This document shows, piece after piece, positions 27,134-35,329 of a DNA stretch of 64,000 nt. This DNA comes from Flavobacterium antarcticum DSM 19726 (GTDB taxonomy: Bacteria > Bacteroidota > Bacteroidia > Flavobacteriales > Flavobacteriaceae). The stretch lies in NCBI RefSeq assembly GCF_000419685.1, contig NZ_ATTM01000001.1, forward strand, positions 372,001-436,000. Direction: 5' to 3'. Each line of letters opens with the position of its first letter. The stretch's first letter is position 1. The notes under the pieces were generated by a model. The model saw only the letters and a program-made list of their open reading frames with translations. It was not told the origin of the DNA and did no database searches. The translations under genes and the position numbers were made by a program.

Positions 27134-28441
27134 ATGAACAATATTGTTGCCATAGTTGGACGTCCAAATGTTGGAAAATCAACTCTTTTTAATAGATTGA
27201 TTAAGAGAAGAGAAGCGATTGTAGATTCGGTTTCCGGAGTTACTCGTGACCGTAATTACGGTAAAAGTGAATGGAACGGACAAGAGTTTTCTGTGATTGA
27301 CACAGGTGGTTACATCAAAGGATCAGACGATATTTTTGAAAGTGAAATCCGCAAACAAGTGGAATTAGCGATTGACGAAGCAGATGTGATCATCTTTGTA
27401 GTTGACGTTGAGGAAGGAATTACGCCAATGGATGATACGGTTGCAAAATTGCTTCGTAAAGTAACCAAGCCGGTTTTACTAGCGGTAAATAAGGTCGATA
27501 ATGCGATGCGTGAAAAAGACGCTGTCGAATTTTACAACCTTGGATTAGGTGATTATTACACGTTTGCAAGTATTTCAGGAAGTGGAACAGGCGATTTGAT
27601 GGATGCTTTAGTAAATGCATTTCCGGAAAGACAAGAACCTGTTGAAGAAGTTGAATTACCAAGATTTGCTGTAGTGGGACGACCAAATGCAGGAAAATCT
27701 AGTTTTATAAATGCATTAATTGGTCAAGACCGATTTATGGTTACGGATATTGCGGGAACAACGCGTGATTCTATTGATACGAAATTTGACCGTTTTGGAT
27801 TTGAATTTAACTTGGTAGATACGGCGGGAATTCGTCGTAAAGCAAAAGTAAAGGAAGATTTAGAGTTTTATTCGGTAATGCGCTCGGTTCGTGCAATTGA
27901 ATATGCAGATGTTTGTATTTTGATAATTGACGCGACTCGTGGTTTCGAAGGTCAAGACCAATCTATTTTTTGGTTGGCTGAAAAAAACCGAAAAGGAGTA
28001 GTGATCTTGGTAAACAAATGGGATTTAGTGGAGAAAGAAACGATGACGACTCGTGATTATGAGGAGAAAATTCGCAAGGAATTGATGCCATTTACGGATG
28101 TGCCAATTTTATTCGTTTCAGCATTGACGAAACAACGTTTGTTGAAAGCATTGGAAGCGACGGTTCAAGTTTATGAAAATAAAAAGCAACGAATTCCGAC
28201 TTCAAAATTCAACGATTATATGTTGAAAGTAATTGAAAGTTATCCTCCACCAGCTTTGAAAGGAAAGTATGTGAAAATTAAATATTGCATGCAATTGCCA
28301 ACACCAACGCCACAGTTTGTGTTTTTTGCCAATTTACCGCAATACGTAAAAGACCCTTACAAACGATTTTTAGAAAATAAAATCCGTGAGAAATGGGATT
28401 TTTCAGGAGTTCCTATAGATGTATACATAAGAGAAAAATAG
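27134..28441 (+). CDS. der: Ribosome biogenesis GTPase Der (EngA)
   Basis: 435 aa from ATG 27134 (the frame opens at 27113, but those codons overlap the promoter). Two tandem GTPase domains have G1 motifs GRPNVGKST and [19 protein letters not shown]3 motifs and NKVD/NKWD G4 motifs. A C-terminal KH-like domain ends the protein. Der acts in 50S assembly. A terminator follows immediately. Confidence 0.97.
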   Translation: MNNIVAIVGRPNVGKSTLFNRLIKRREAIVDSVSGVTRDRNYGKSEWNGQEFSVIDTGGYIKGSDDIFESEIRKQVELAIDEADVIIFVVDVEEGITPMDDTVAKLLRKVTKPVLLAVNKVDNAMREKDAVEFYNLGLGDYYTFASISGSGTGDLMDALVNAFPERQEPVEEVELPRFAVVGRPNAGKSSFINALIGQDRFMVTDIAGTTRDSIDTKFDRFGFEFNLVDTAGIRRKAKVKEDLEFYSVMRSVRAIEYADVCILIIDATRGFEGQDQSIFWLAEKNRKGVVILVNKWDLVEKETMTTRDYEEKIRKELMPFTDVPILFVSALTKQRLLKALEATVQVYENKKQRIPTSKFNDYMLKVIESYPPPALKGKYVKIKYCMQLPTPTPQFVFFANLPQYVKDPYKRFLENKIREKWDFSGVPIDVYIREK

Positions 28442-28442
28442 T

Positions 28443-28476
28443 AGAAAGCCAGAGCGAAAGTTCTGGCTTTTTTTAT
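28443..28476 (+). terminator. Rho-independent terminator after der
   Basis: AAAGCCAGA pairs with TCTGGCTTT around an eight-base loop containing GCGAAAG, with T following. Confidence 0.85.
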
Positions 28477-28619
28477 AACAATTTTTTTTCAGCTTTATCA
28501 GAAATGTACGAAAAAACTTATTTTTCATTTTATTTTGTAACAAAAGAATTTATTGGAGACTAATTGCTTTAATTCGGTGTTCTATAGAAGCATCGTATTC
28601 CATTCAAAACAATTAGTTT

Positions 28620-31409
28620 ATGTCCAAAATTTATTCACTTTCGTTATTTTTCTTATTGTTGACTTCTGCTGTATTTTCGCAAAATACTGTTACCATAAAA
28701 GGTAAACTTATTGAAGATGCTTCTAAACTTCCACTTCAATCTGCCACAATCTATATTACTTCGGTTAGGGATTCAACGATCGTTGACTATACAATTTCGG
28801 ATAAAAACGGAAATTTCTCACTTTCTACAAAAAAAATTACGGAACCTGTTTATGTAAAAGTTTCTTTCATTGGTTTTCAAGAATTTGCTCAAAAACTAGA
28901 ATCTTTAGTTGCGTCAAAAGACTTTGGAGTAATCAACATGCTCGATCAAGCAAACGATTTAAATGAAGTAGTTGTGAAAGGTCAAGCGCCACCGGTTCGC
29001 ATCAAGCAAGACACTTTAGAGTTTAATGCTTCGTCGTTTAAAGTTCGGCCCGACAGTAATGTAGAAGCGTTACTGAAACAATTGCCTGGCGTTGCGATTG
29101 ACGTGAATGGAAAAATCACTGTGAATGGAAAGGAAGTGAATAATATTCTAGTCAATGGAAAACCATTTTTTGGCAAAGACGGAAAAGTGGCGACTAAAAA
29201 TTTGCCATCAGAAATCATTGATAAAGTGCAAATTTCTGATACTAAAACAAAAGAGGAAGAACTTTCGGGTGTTGCTGCAAGTTCACAGGAAAAAACGATA
29301 AATCTTACGATTCAAGAAGATAAGAATAAAGGATTGTTTGGGAAATTCAGTGGCGGAATAGGTTCTGACGATCGCTACGAAGCAAGTGGGTTGATTAATT
29401 ATTTTAAAAACGATCAGAAAATCAGTTTTTTAGGTTCAGGAAATAATATTAATTCGGTAGGGTTTTCAATGGATGAAGTTTTTGATGCGATGGGTGGTGG
29501 TCGAAATTCATATTACAATAGTGACGGCAGTTTTGGTGTGGATGGAATGAGTTTTGGTGGTGGTTCAGGAATTACAGAATCAAGTATGATCGGAATTAAC
29601 TTTGCGGATAAATGGATTAAAAAAATCGAAGCAGGCGGAAGCTACTTTTTTACGCATTCACTCAATAACAACCAAAATAGAAGTCGGGTGGAACGATTTT
29701 TACCAGGAACGGATACAGCTGAAAATCGGTCTTTTATTACAGAATCCAATTCAAAAACGCGTAGAATTAGCGACAGTCATAATTTAAGTTTAGATTTTGA
29801 ATATAAAATTGACTCACTCACTACACTTTCTATTCGTCCGAAATTCACTAAAAACGACGCACATTCTAACAGTACTTCTGATAGAAAATCTTTGAATGAT
29901 TTAGGACTGGTGAACGAAAGTAGTAGTTTTGACGATAATCTAAATTCAAATTTAAACATTTCAAACAACCTGTACTTAAACAGACGTTTCAAGAAAAAAG
30001 GAAGGAATTTTGGATTCTCATTTAATAATTCACACAAAAGAAATGAAGGAGATGACAAAACGCAATCGGCTACAAACTACTTTCAAGATCCAAATTTAGC
30101 ATCAGATTTACGAAGTCAGAACTTGTTGAATACGAATGATGAGGATAATTATTACGCTCGAATTGGCTACACAGAACCCATAAACGATTCGTTGACGGTC
30201 ACTTTTAGAACTTCTTATAATTGCAATCAAAAAATCGATAACAGGAATACGTTTAACTTTGATGTAAATTCTGACGACTATACGTTGAGAAATGATTTGC
30301 TTTCGTATGATTTAACTTCGAAAACAACAAAGTTGAATCCTACTATTTCACTTAACTTAAGAAAGAAAAAATTAAGAGGAGGTCTTGAATTGGGTACGCA
30401 AATTATCAAATTAGATAATGTTTCCAATTATTTGAATTCGGAAGGAATTATAAACCGCGACTATATTTTTCCGTCTGCGAATGGCTATATAAATTACACA
30501 TTGAGTAAGTCAAAATCTATTTATGGCTACTATAATTATAATGTGGATGTTCCTTCTGCAAACCGATTGATGCCTATCATTGATTTGTCAAACCCACTTT
30601 CAATTGTGACTGGAAATGCAGCTTTAGAGCCCGAAAAAAAGCATAATTTGTATTTTAATTTCAACAACTATGATTACGCTACAAAAAGTGGGATGTATAT
30701 TTATCTAGGTGGAAATTATAACGAAAATCAAATCGTTTATTCAACTGTTTATGATCCAATTGATTTAATTAGTCGTACTACTTTTGAAAATTTAAACAAT
30801 TCGATTTCCGGATATGCAGGAATTAGTTATGATAAGAATATTAAAGTAGGAGAAAATAATTATAAAGTAGGAGTAGAACTTGATGGTGATTATAGTTACG
30901 ACAAAGGTCTTACAAATAACAAATTGTATGTTTCGAAAGGATATGAAATTCGTCCCAGACTAAATCTTACTTGGGAATATGGGGAGCTTTTGACACTAAA
31001 TCCATCGTATCAATACCAATACAATTACACGAAATTTTCTAATTATGTAATTGATAATTCGTCTAATTTTCGTCATGTAGTAAAATTAGAAGCCACGACA
31101 AGATGGCCTAAAAATGTAGTTTTTGGAAATGATTTTGGATACACGTACAATTCAAGTATTTCAGACGGATTCCAGAAGGATTTCTATTTATGGAATTCGA
31201 GTTTGGGATATAATTTTTTTGGTGAAAAATTATTAGCCAAAGTGAAGGTCTATGACTTGTTAAATCAGAATGTGAACGCTACTCGAACAATTACGCCAAC
31301 GTCCATTCAGGATGTTGAAAACACGGTTTTGAAGCGTTATGTAATGTTTTCACTAACGTATAAAATTGAAAAATTTGCAGGAAAGAAGAAAAAAGCTTGG
31401 GAAGATTAA
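28620..31409 (+). CDS. TonB-dependent-receptor-like outer-membrane protein with carboxypeptidase-regulatory domain
   Basis: 929 aa. A signal peptide (about 1-20, ending AVFSQ) is followed by a carboxypeptidase-regulatory-like beta domain (about 23-110, with the FxGF-type turn) and a plug-like region (VRPDSNVEALLKQLPGVAIDVNGKITVNGKEV...). A long outer-membrane beta-barrel follows. This arrangement is common in Bacteroidota for uncharacterised receptors. No SusD partner, sigma/anti-sigma pair or enzyme lies nearby, so the ligand is unknown. The protein ends with a lysine-rich K-W-E-D tail rather than the usual terminal aromatic. Confidence 0.87.
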   Translation: MSKIYSLSLFFLLLTSAVFSQNTVTIKGKLIEDASKLPLQSATIYITSVRDSTIVDYTISDKNGNFSLSTKKITEPVYVKVSFIGFQEFAQKLESLVASKDFGVINMLDQANDLNEVVVKGQAPPVRIKQDTLEFNASSFKVRPDSNVEALLKQLPGVAIDVNGKITVNGKEVNNILVNGKPFFGKDGKVATKNLPSEIIDKVQISDTKTKEEELSGVAASSQEKTINLTIQEDKNKGLFGKFSGGIGSDDRYEASGLINYFKNDQKISFLGSGNNINSVGFSMDEVFDAMGGGRNSYYNSDGSFGVDGMSFGGGSGITESSMIGINFADKWIKKIEAGGSYFFTHSLNNNQNRSRVERFLPGTDTAENRSFITESNSKTRRISDSHNLSLDFEYKIDSLTTLSIRPKFTKNDAHSNSTSDRKSLNDLGLVNESSSFDDNLNSNLNISNNLYLNRRFKKKGRNFGFSFNNSHKRNEGDDKTQSATNYFQDPNLASDLRSQNLLNTNDEDNYYARIGYTEPINDSLTVTFRTSYNCNQKIDNRNTFNFDVNSDDYTLRNDLLSYDLTSKTTKLNPTISLNLRKKKLRGGLELGTQIIKLDNVSNYLNSEGIINRDYIFPSANGYINYTLSKSKSIYGYYNYNVDVPSANRLMPIIDLSNPLSIVTGNAALEPEKKHNLYFNFNNYDYATKSGMYIYLGGNYNENQIVYSTVYDPIDLISRTTFENLNNSISGYAGISYDKNIKVGENNYKVGVELDGDYSYDKGLTNNKLYVSKGYEIRPRLNLTWEYGELLTLNPSYQYQYNYTKFSNYVIDNSSNFRHVVKLEATTRWPKNVVFGNDFGYTYNSSISDGFQKDFYLWNSSLGYNFFGEKLLAKVKVYDLLNQNVNATRTITPTSIQDVENTVLKRYVMFSLTYKIEKFAGKKKKAWED

Positions 31410-31421
31410 ACATTAAGAATA

Positions 31422-31449
31422 AAAAAAGGAGCTAAATGCTCCTTTTTTT
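31422..31449. terminator. Bidirectional terminator between convergent genes
   Basis: AAAGGAGC and GCTCCTTT flank a five-base loop, with A and T runs outside both arms. It lies between the receptor stop (31409) and the stop of the minus-strand gene at 31450 and can serve both. Confidence 0.82.
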
Positions 31450-31779
31450 TTATTCATAAAACGGTTTAAAATAGTCTTGTATCTCTTGATCAAACCCAGG
31501 ATTCCTCAAAAGATTTAAAGTTGATTCTTTTATCAAAATAAAATCGTCGGTGTGAAATTGATCTTTAAAATTAGTGTGGATAAATGCAAATACACTTTGT
31601 AAAACCACATCAATTTCTTCATTCGCAATACCTTTGTTTTGAACGTGTCGACTTCGAATTAAGTACGACCCAATATGAGTTGCCACTTCGATGACCTTTT
31701 CATGAGAAAGCTGCTCTTTAGCAATTAACTTTCCAATGAAATGATCCATTTGCTGATCAATTAATTGTTGTATAGTCAT
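31450..31779 (-). CDS. Small conserved protein of unknown function
   Basis: 109 aa, predicted all-helical, soluble, no signal peptide and no cysteine. I recognise no domain. It is last in the minus-strand run containing the TPM and LemA genes, 17 nt after the second TPM gene. Confidence 0.65.
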   Translation of the reverse strand: MTIQQLIDQQMDHFIGKLIAKEQLSHEKVIEVATHIGSYLIRSRHVQNKGIANEEIDVVLQSVFAFIHTNFKDQFHTDDFILIKESTLNLLRNPGFDQEIQDYFKPFYE

Positions 31780-31796
31780 TGTTTAAATTACTTAAA

Positions 31797-32609
31797 TTAC
31801 CAGCTTCCGCCTGAACCTCCACCGGAGAATCCACCTCCACCAAATCCACCGCCGAATCCGCCACCGCCGCCGCCGGAAAATCCACCTCCGCCTGAGCCAC
31901 CGCCAAAACCGCCGCCGCGACCTAAACTGCTTAGTAGAATCATAGTGGCCAAATCAAATCCGCCGCCACCGCCGTTATTATTTCCAGAGTTGCCGCCGCC
32001 TTTCTTTTTAGCAATTAAAAAAACAATAACGATAAAAATTAAAATAAAGATAACCGGAATTGGACTTCCATCACTTTTATTTCCTTTTCTCTCGCCTTTG
32101 TATTTGCCTCTTAAAACATCGAAAATAGCGTCGGTTCCTTTGTCAAGACCGTTATAATAACTTCCTGCTTTAAATTCAGGCAAGATATAGTTTCTCGTAA
32201 TTTCCCCACCTATTCCGGCAGTTAATCGATCTTCGATACCATAACCTGCGGAAATCCAAATTTTTCGTTCCGCTTTAGCTAAAAGTATAATTACACCATT
32301 ATCATTTTCTTGAGTTCCACCAATTCCCCAAGTTTGACCCCATCTTGGCGTTAAAATTCCGATGTCTTCTCCTTTTAAACTTTCTATGGTAATGACTACA
32401 ATTTGAGTAGTGGTGCTGTCCGAATATTTAATTAGCTTTTCTTCTAAAGCTGATTTTTCAGAAGCACTTAAGACATTCGCGTAATCGTAAACACTCGTTT
32501 GAAATTTTGGAATTTTGGGAATTGTAAATTGTGCAAAGCTGATTTGTGTAAAAAAAATACAAACGATCAGTTGCAAGAACACAAGGTAATTTTGTTTTTT
32601 AAAAATCAT
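31797..32609 (-). CDS. TPM-domain membrane protein (YgcG family) with glycine-rich tail
   Basis: 270 aa. A signal peptide (about 1-26) precedes a TPM domain (about 35-165) with V-Y-D-YANVLS at its start and RKIWISAGYGIEDRLT. One membrane helix (about 178-194) follows, then a C-terminal tail of about 60 residues made almost wholly of Gly, Ser and Phe. TPM domains are found in thylakoid TLP18.3 and in proteins linked to LemA; their enzymatic role is debated. The start codon overlaps the preceding TPM gene's stop by 1 nt (TAATG), so translation is probably coupled. Confidence 0.88.
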   Translation of the reverse strand: MIFKKQNYLVFLQLIVCIFFTQISFAQFTIPKIPKFQTSVYDYANVLSASEKSALEEKLIKYSDSTTTQIVVITIESLKGEDIGILTPRWGQTWGIGGTQENDNGVIILLAKAERKIWISAGYGIEDRLTAGIGGEITRNYILPEFKAGSYYNGLDKGTDAIFDVLRGKYKGERKGNKSDGSPIPVIFILIFIVIVFLIAKKKGGGNSGNNNGGGGGFDLATMILLSSLGRGGGFGGGSGGGGFSGGGGGGFGGGFGGGGFSGGGSGGSW

Positions 32610-33046
32610 TATCCTTTCGATATTTCATTAGATAATTCGTTTTCATCATCGTCTTTATGAGGAAAATAACTTTTCAACCGTTCACCTGCTTTCAAAATTC
32701 CGTCGATTAAACCTTGTTTAAAGTTTCCTTTTTTAAATTGAGTAAGCATTAAATCCTTTGTTGAGTCCCAAAAATCGTCTTCAACAACGTCATTAATTCC
32801 TTCATCACCACAAATCACAAACGATTTGTCGGCTACAGCAAGATAAATCAAGACGCCATTTTTGAGTTTGGTCTCGTCCATTTTCAGTAAATTGAAAACT
32901 TCCAAAGCGCGATCAAACGCGTCAATGGAAGTTGTTTTTTCAATGTGAACTCTAATTTCGCCAGAAGTATCTTTTTCAGCAATTTGAATCGCTTGCACAA
33001 TTTCTTGCTCTTCTTCTTTGGTTAAAAAATCTTCAACTTTTGACAT
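32609..33046 (-). CDS. TPM-domain protein without membrane anchor
   Basis: 145 aa, one TPM domain, no signal peptide or membrane segment. The core strand pattern (GEIRVHIEKT near 31-40; LIYLAVADKSFVICGDEGI in the middle) is shared with the following gene. It probably acts with the membrane-anchored TPM protein and with LemA, whose gene lies 11 nt upstream. Confidence 0.87.
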   Translation of the reverse strand: MSKVEDFLTKEEEQEIVQAIQIAEKDTSGEIRVHIEKTTSIDAFDRALEVFNLLKMDETKLKNGVLIYLAVADKSFVICGDEGINDVVEDDFWDSTKDLMLTQFKKGNFKQGLIDGILKAGERLKSYFPHKDDDENELSNEISKG

Positions 33047-33057
33047 TTGTTGTTTTT

Positions 33058-33645
33058 TTAGAATTTTACTTCAACTGGTTTTTCAGCACCTTCAACGGCT
33101 GCAAAGTAAGCTTTTTCATGGAAGCCAAACATACCTGCAAATATAGAATTCGGGAATGTGTTCACGTGCTTGTTATAAGGTTTTACCGCTTCATTAAAAC
33201 GTGTTCTAGCTGTTAAAATCTGATTTTCAGTACTGGCCAATTCATCTTGCAATTTCAAAAAGTTGGCATTTGCTTTAAGGTCAGGATATCGCTCAACAGT
33301 AACCAATAATCTTGATAATGCAGATGAAACGCCGCTTTGTGCTTTGCTAAACTCTGCTAATTGATCTGGTGTAATGTTCGTTGGGTCAATAGTTGTAGCG
33401 GTCGCTTTTGAACGAGCTTCAATTACTGCCGTCAATGTTCCTTTTTCAAAATCAGCAGCACCTTTGACAGTGTTTACTAAATTTCCAATCAAATCATTTC
33501 TTCTTTGGTAGGAAGTTTCAACATTTCCCCACGATTCTCTGATGTTTTCATTTAAAGAAACAGCCGTGTTGTTAATTCCCTTAATCCAGAAGTATCCAAT
33601 TAATACTACCGCTGCTACGATAATCCAAGGCAAAAATTTTCTCAT
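33058..33645 (-). CDS. LemA family protein
   Basis: 195 aa. One N-terminal membrane helix (about 5-21) leads into a long helical bundle with the family motifs ESWGNVETSYQRRNDLIGNLV, LKLQDELASTENQI and AVKPYNKHVNTFPNS. LemA proteins are inner-membrane anchored with unknown function and recur next to TPM proteins, as here. Confidence 0.93.
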   Translation of the reverse strand: MRKFLPWIIVAAVVLIGYFWIKGINNTAVSLNENIRESWGNVETSYQRRNDLIGNLVNTVKGAADFEKGTLTAVIEARSKATATTIDPTNITPDQLAEFSKAQSGVSSALSRLLVTVERYPDLKANANFLKLQDELASTENQILTARTRFNEAVKPYNKHVNTFPNSIFAGMFGFHEKAYFAAVEGAEKPVEVKF

Positions 33646-33688
33646 AAGTTCTCTTTTTTAATTTTTATTGATTGTTTTAATGGTTGCT

Positions 33689-34021
33689 TTATAATTCACT
33701 TTTAATCTGATTCAATTGTGCTTTTATTCCTTTCAATTTATTGATAATATCAAAAGTATCTAACGTTTTTTGTTGGCCCGCCTTCATATGGGTTTTTGCA
33801 CCCTCTAAAGTAAAACCTCGTTCTTTAACCAAATGATAAATCAACTGCAAGTTTTTTACATCTTCAGGCGTAAACATGCGATTGCCTTTTGCATTTTTCT
33901 TTGGCTTTAAAATATCAAATTCTTTATCCCAAAAACGAATCAAAGAAGCATTAACATTAAATGCCTTCGCTAATTCGCCCATGCTGTAATATCTTTTATC
34001 AGGATCTAATTCGATATGCAT
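33689..34021 (-). CDS. MerR family transcriptional regulator
   Basis: 110 aa. The N-terminal winged helix has YYSMGELAKAFNVNASLIRFWDKEF (about 10-34) and a wing ending GNRMFTPEDVKNLQLIYHLV. The helical tail is short, without an obvious effector domain or metal-binding cysteines. It lies between the M23 peptidase (72 nt upstream) and LemA (43 nt downstream). Confidence 0.9.
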   Translation of the reverse strand: MHIELDPDKRYYSMGELAKAFNVNASLIRFWDKEFDILKPKKNAKGNRMFTPEDVKNLQLIYHLVKERGFTLEGAKTHMKAGQQKTLDTFDIINKLKGIKAQLNQIKSEL

Positions 34022-34093
34022 ATATTTTTTTTTATAAACTTTTCAATAACAATAATAATTTCAATGTGAAGTTTTAGTCTTATACCTTAAACC

Positions 34094-35071
34094 TTAATCC
34101 AAAGACTGATTCTCCTGATTTGCTAATTTTGAAATAACGGCAAATTCTGCAGCCGAAATATTTCCGTAATAATAATTTAAAGGATTTACGACCTCGCCAT
34201 TTTTGTGCACTTCATAATGCAAATGTGGCGCTTCACTTCTTCCTGTACTTCCTACAAAGCCAATGACATCACCGCGGTTCACTTTTTGACCTTTTTTAAC
34301 TTTGTATTTACTCAAATGGCCATACAACGTTTCGTAACCAAAACCGTGCCTTATTACGATGTGATTTCCATATCCCGAAGCCGTATTGTCAGCTCTGTCT
34401 ACTGTTCCGTCACCTGTCGCGTAAATTGGAGTTCCTGACTTAGCAGAAAAATCCATTCCGGCGTGAAACTTTCGCACCTTCGTAAAAGGATCACTTCTGT
34501 ATCCAAATCCCGAAGCCATCTGCTTCAGATTTTCGTTCTTTACCGGTTGAATGGCAGGAATTGCAGCTAAAAGTTTTTCTTTTTCCTTCGCCAATTTTAC
34601 GATTTCATCTAAAGACCGCGACTGAATTGCTGCTTGCTTTGATAAAATATCGACTCGTTTGGCCGTATTTATAACCAATTCTGAATTATTGTATCCTTCT
34701 AAATCTTTATACCTGTTTATTCCCCCAAAACCCGCTTTTCTTTGTTCATCCGGAATCTCTGAAGTGTTAAAATAAGTACGATACAAATTGTTATCTCGTT
34801 CTTCAATATGCTCTAAAACACCGTCAATTTCATCCATCTTATTATTTAAAATAGCATAACGAATTTTTAAATTTTCAATTTCCCTTGCCTGTAATCGGTC
34901 CTTTGGAGTTTCAAAGAAAGGTGTGTTTAATAAAATGATAAAACTCAGAATCCCAAAAATACCAGCAGAAAGAATGAACAAAGCGATGTAACCAAAACGT
35001 TTACGCTTCTTAGTCACAATTTTTCTGTAAGCTAAATTTTCAGAATCGTAATAGTATTTTACCTTCTTCAT
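34094..35071 (-). CDS. M23-family metallopeptidase, membrane anchored
   Basis: 325 aa. A basic cytoplasmic N-terminus, one membrane helix (about 27-48) and a charged, helical stem (about 55-175) precede the peptidase M23 domain. Zinc ligands are visible in FHAGMDFSA (H-x3-D) and HLHYEVHKNG (H-x-H). The domain resembles peptidoglycan DD-endopeptidases or their regulators. Its start faces the alaS promoter region. Confidence 0.93.
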   Translation of the reverse strand: MKKVKYYYDSENLAYRKIVTKKRKRFGYIALFILSAGIFGILSFIILLNTPFFETPKDRLQAREIENLKIRYAILNNKMDEIDGVLEHIEERDNNLYRTYFNTSEIPDEQRKAGFGGINRYKDLEGYNNSELVINTAKRVDILSKQAAIQSRSLDEIVKLAKEKEKLLAAIPAIQPVKNENLKQMASGFGYRSDPFTKVRKFHAGMDFSAKSGTPIYATGDGTVDRADNTASGYGNHIVIRHGFGYETLYGHLSKYKVKKGQKVNRGDVIGFVGSTGRSEAPHLHYEVHKNGEVVNPLNYYYGNISAAEFAVISKLANQENQSLD

Positions 35072-35085
35072 GTTTTAAAAAATGC

Positions 35086-35093
35086 TATTTTTG
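35086..35093 (+). promoter_or_regulatory. -7 box likely serving alaS
   Basis: TATTTTTG, followed by GCACC, lies between the divergent M23 and alaS genes. If it is the alaS promoter, the leader is about 230 nt and contains the structured repeat at 35149-35252. No better box was seen nearer to alaS. Confidence 0.5.
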
Positions 35094-35148
35094 CACCTTG
35101 GTAAAAAGGGTTGTCTGAACAAATTTAATAAATGTTTTCGGATAATAG

Positions 35149-35252
35149 TTTTTTGGAGCGAAACATTTGGCATTTTTATTCCCCTTTTACCCGCTATACA
35201 CTTCAATCTCCCGTCTTAAAAACGGGAGGATTTTCGTTTCTATCGGGGCTAT
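35149..35252 (+). ncRNA. Repeated RNA-like element, copy A, in the probable alaS leader
   Basis: Homologous to 63266-63372. Shared parts in order: TTGGA-GCG, TTT-GCATTTT-ATTCC, CCCGCT, AATCTCCCG, a short loop, CGGGAGGATTTTC, and ATCGGGGCTA at the end. The hairpin AATCTCCCG (35205-35213) / CGGGAGGATT (35223-35232) has one bulged G; a CCCC (35181-35184) and GGGG (35245-35248) pair could close it. No reading frame explains the conservation. Whether it is a leader, a small RNA or a dispersed repeat is open. Confidence 0.6.
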
Positions 35253-35329
35253 TGAGTTACCATTTTCATTAAATAATCGTTCGTCGTTTTTTTAAATGCC
35301 GATTCAAACCTTGTTAAATTTTAGACCAA

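Noticed and set aside
31765..32157. A proline-rich plus-strand reading frame of 130 codons
   Set aside because: It is the antisense of the Gly/Ser/Phe-rich tail of the TPM protein; long runs of GGN codons leave the opposite strand open as proline.
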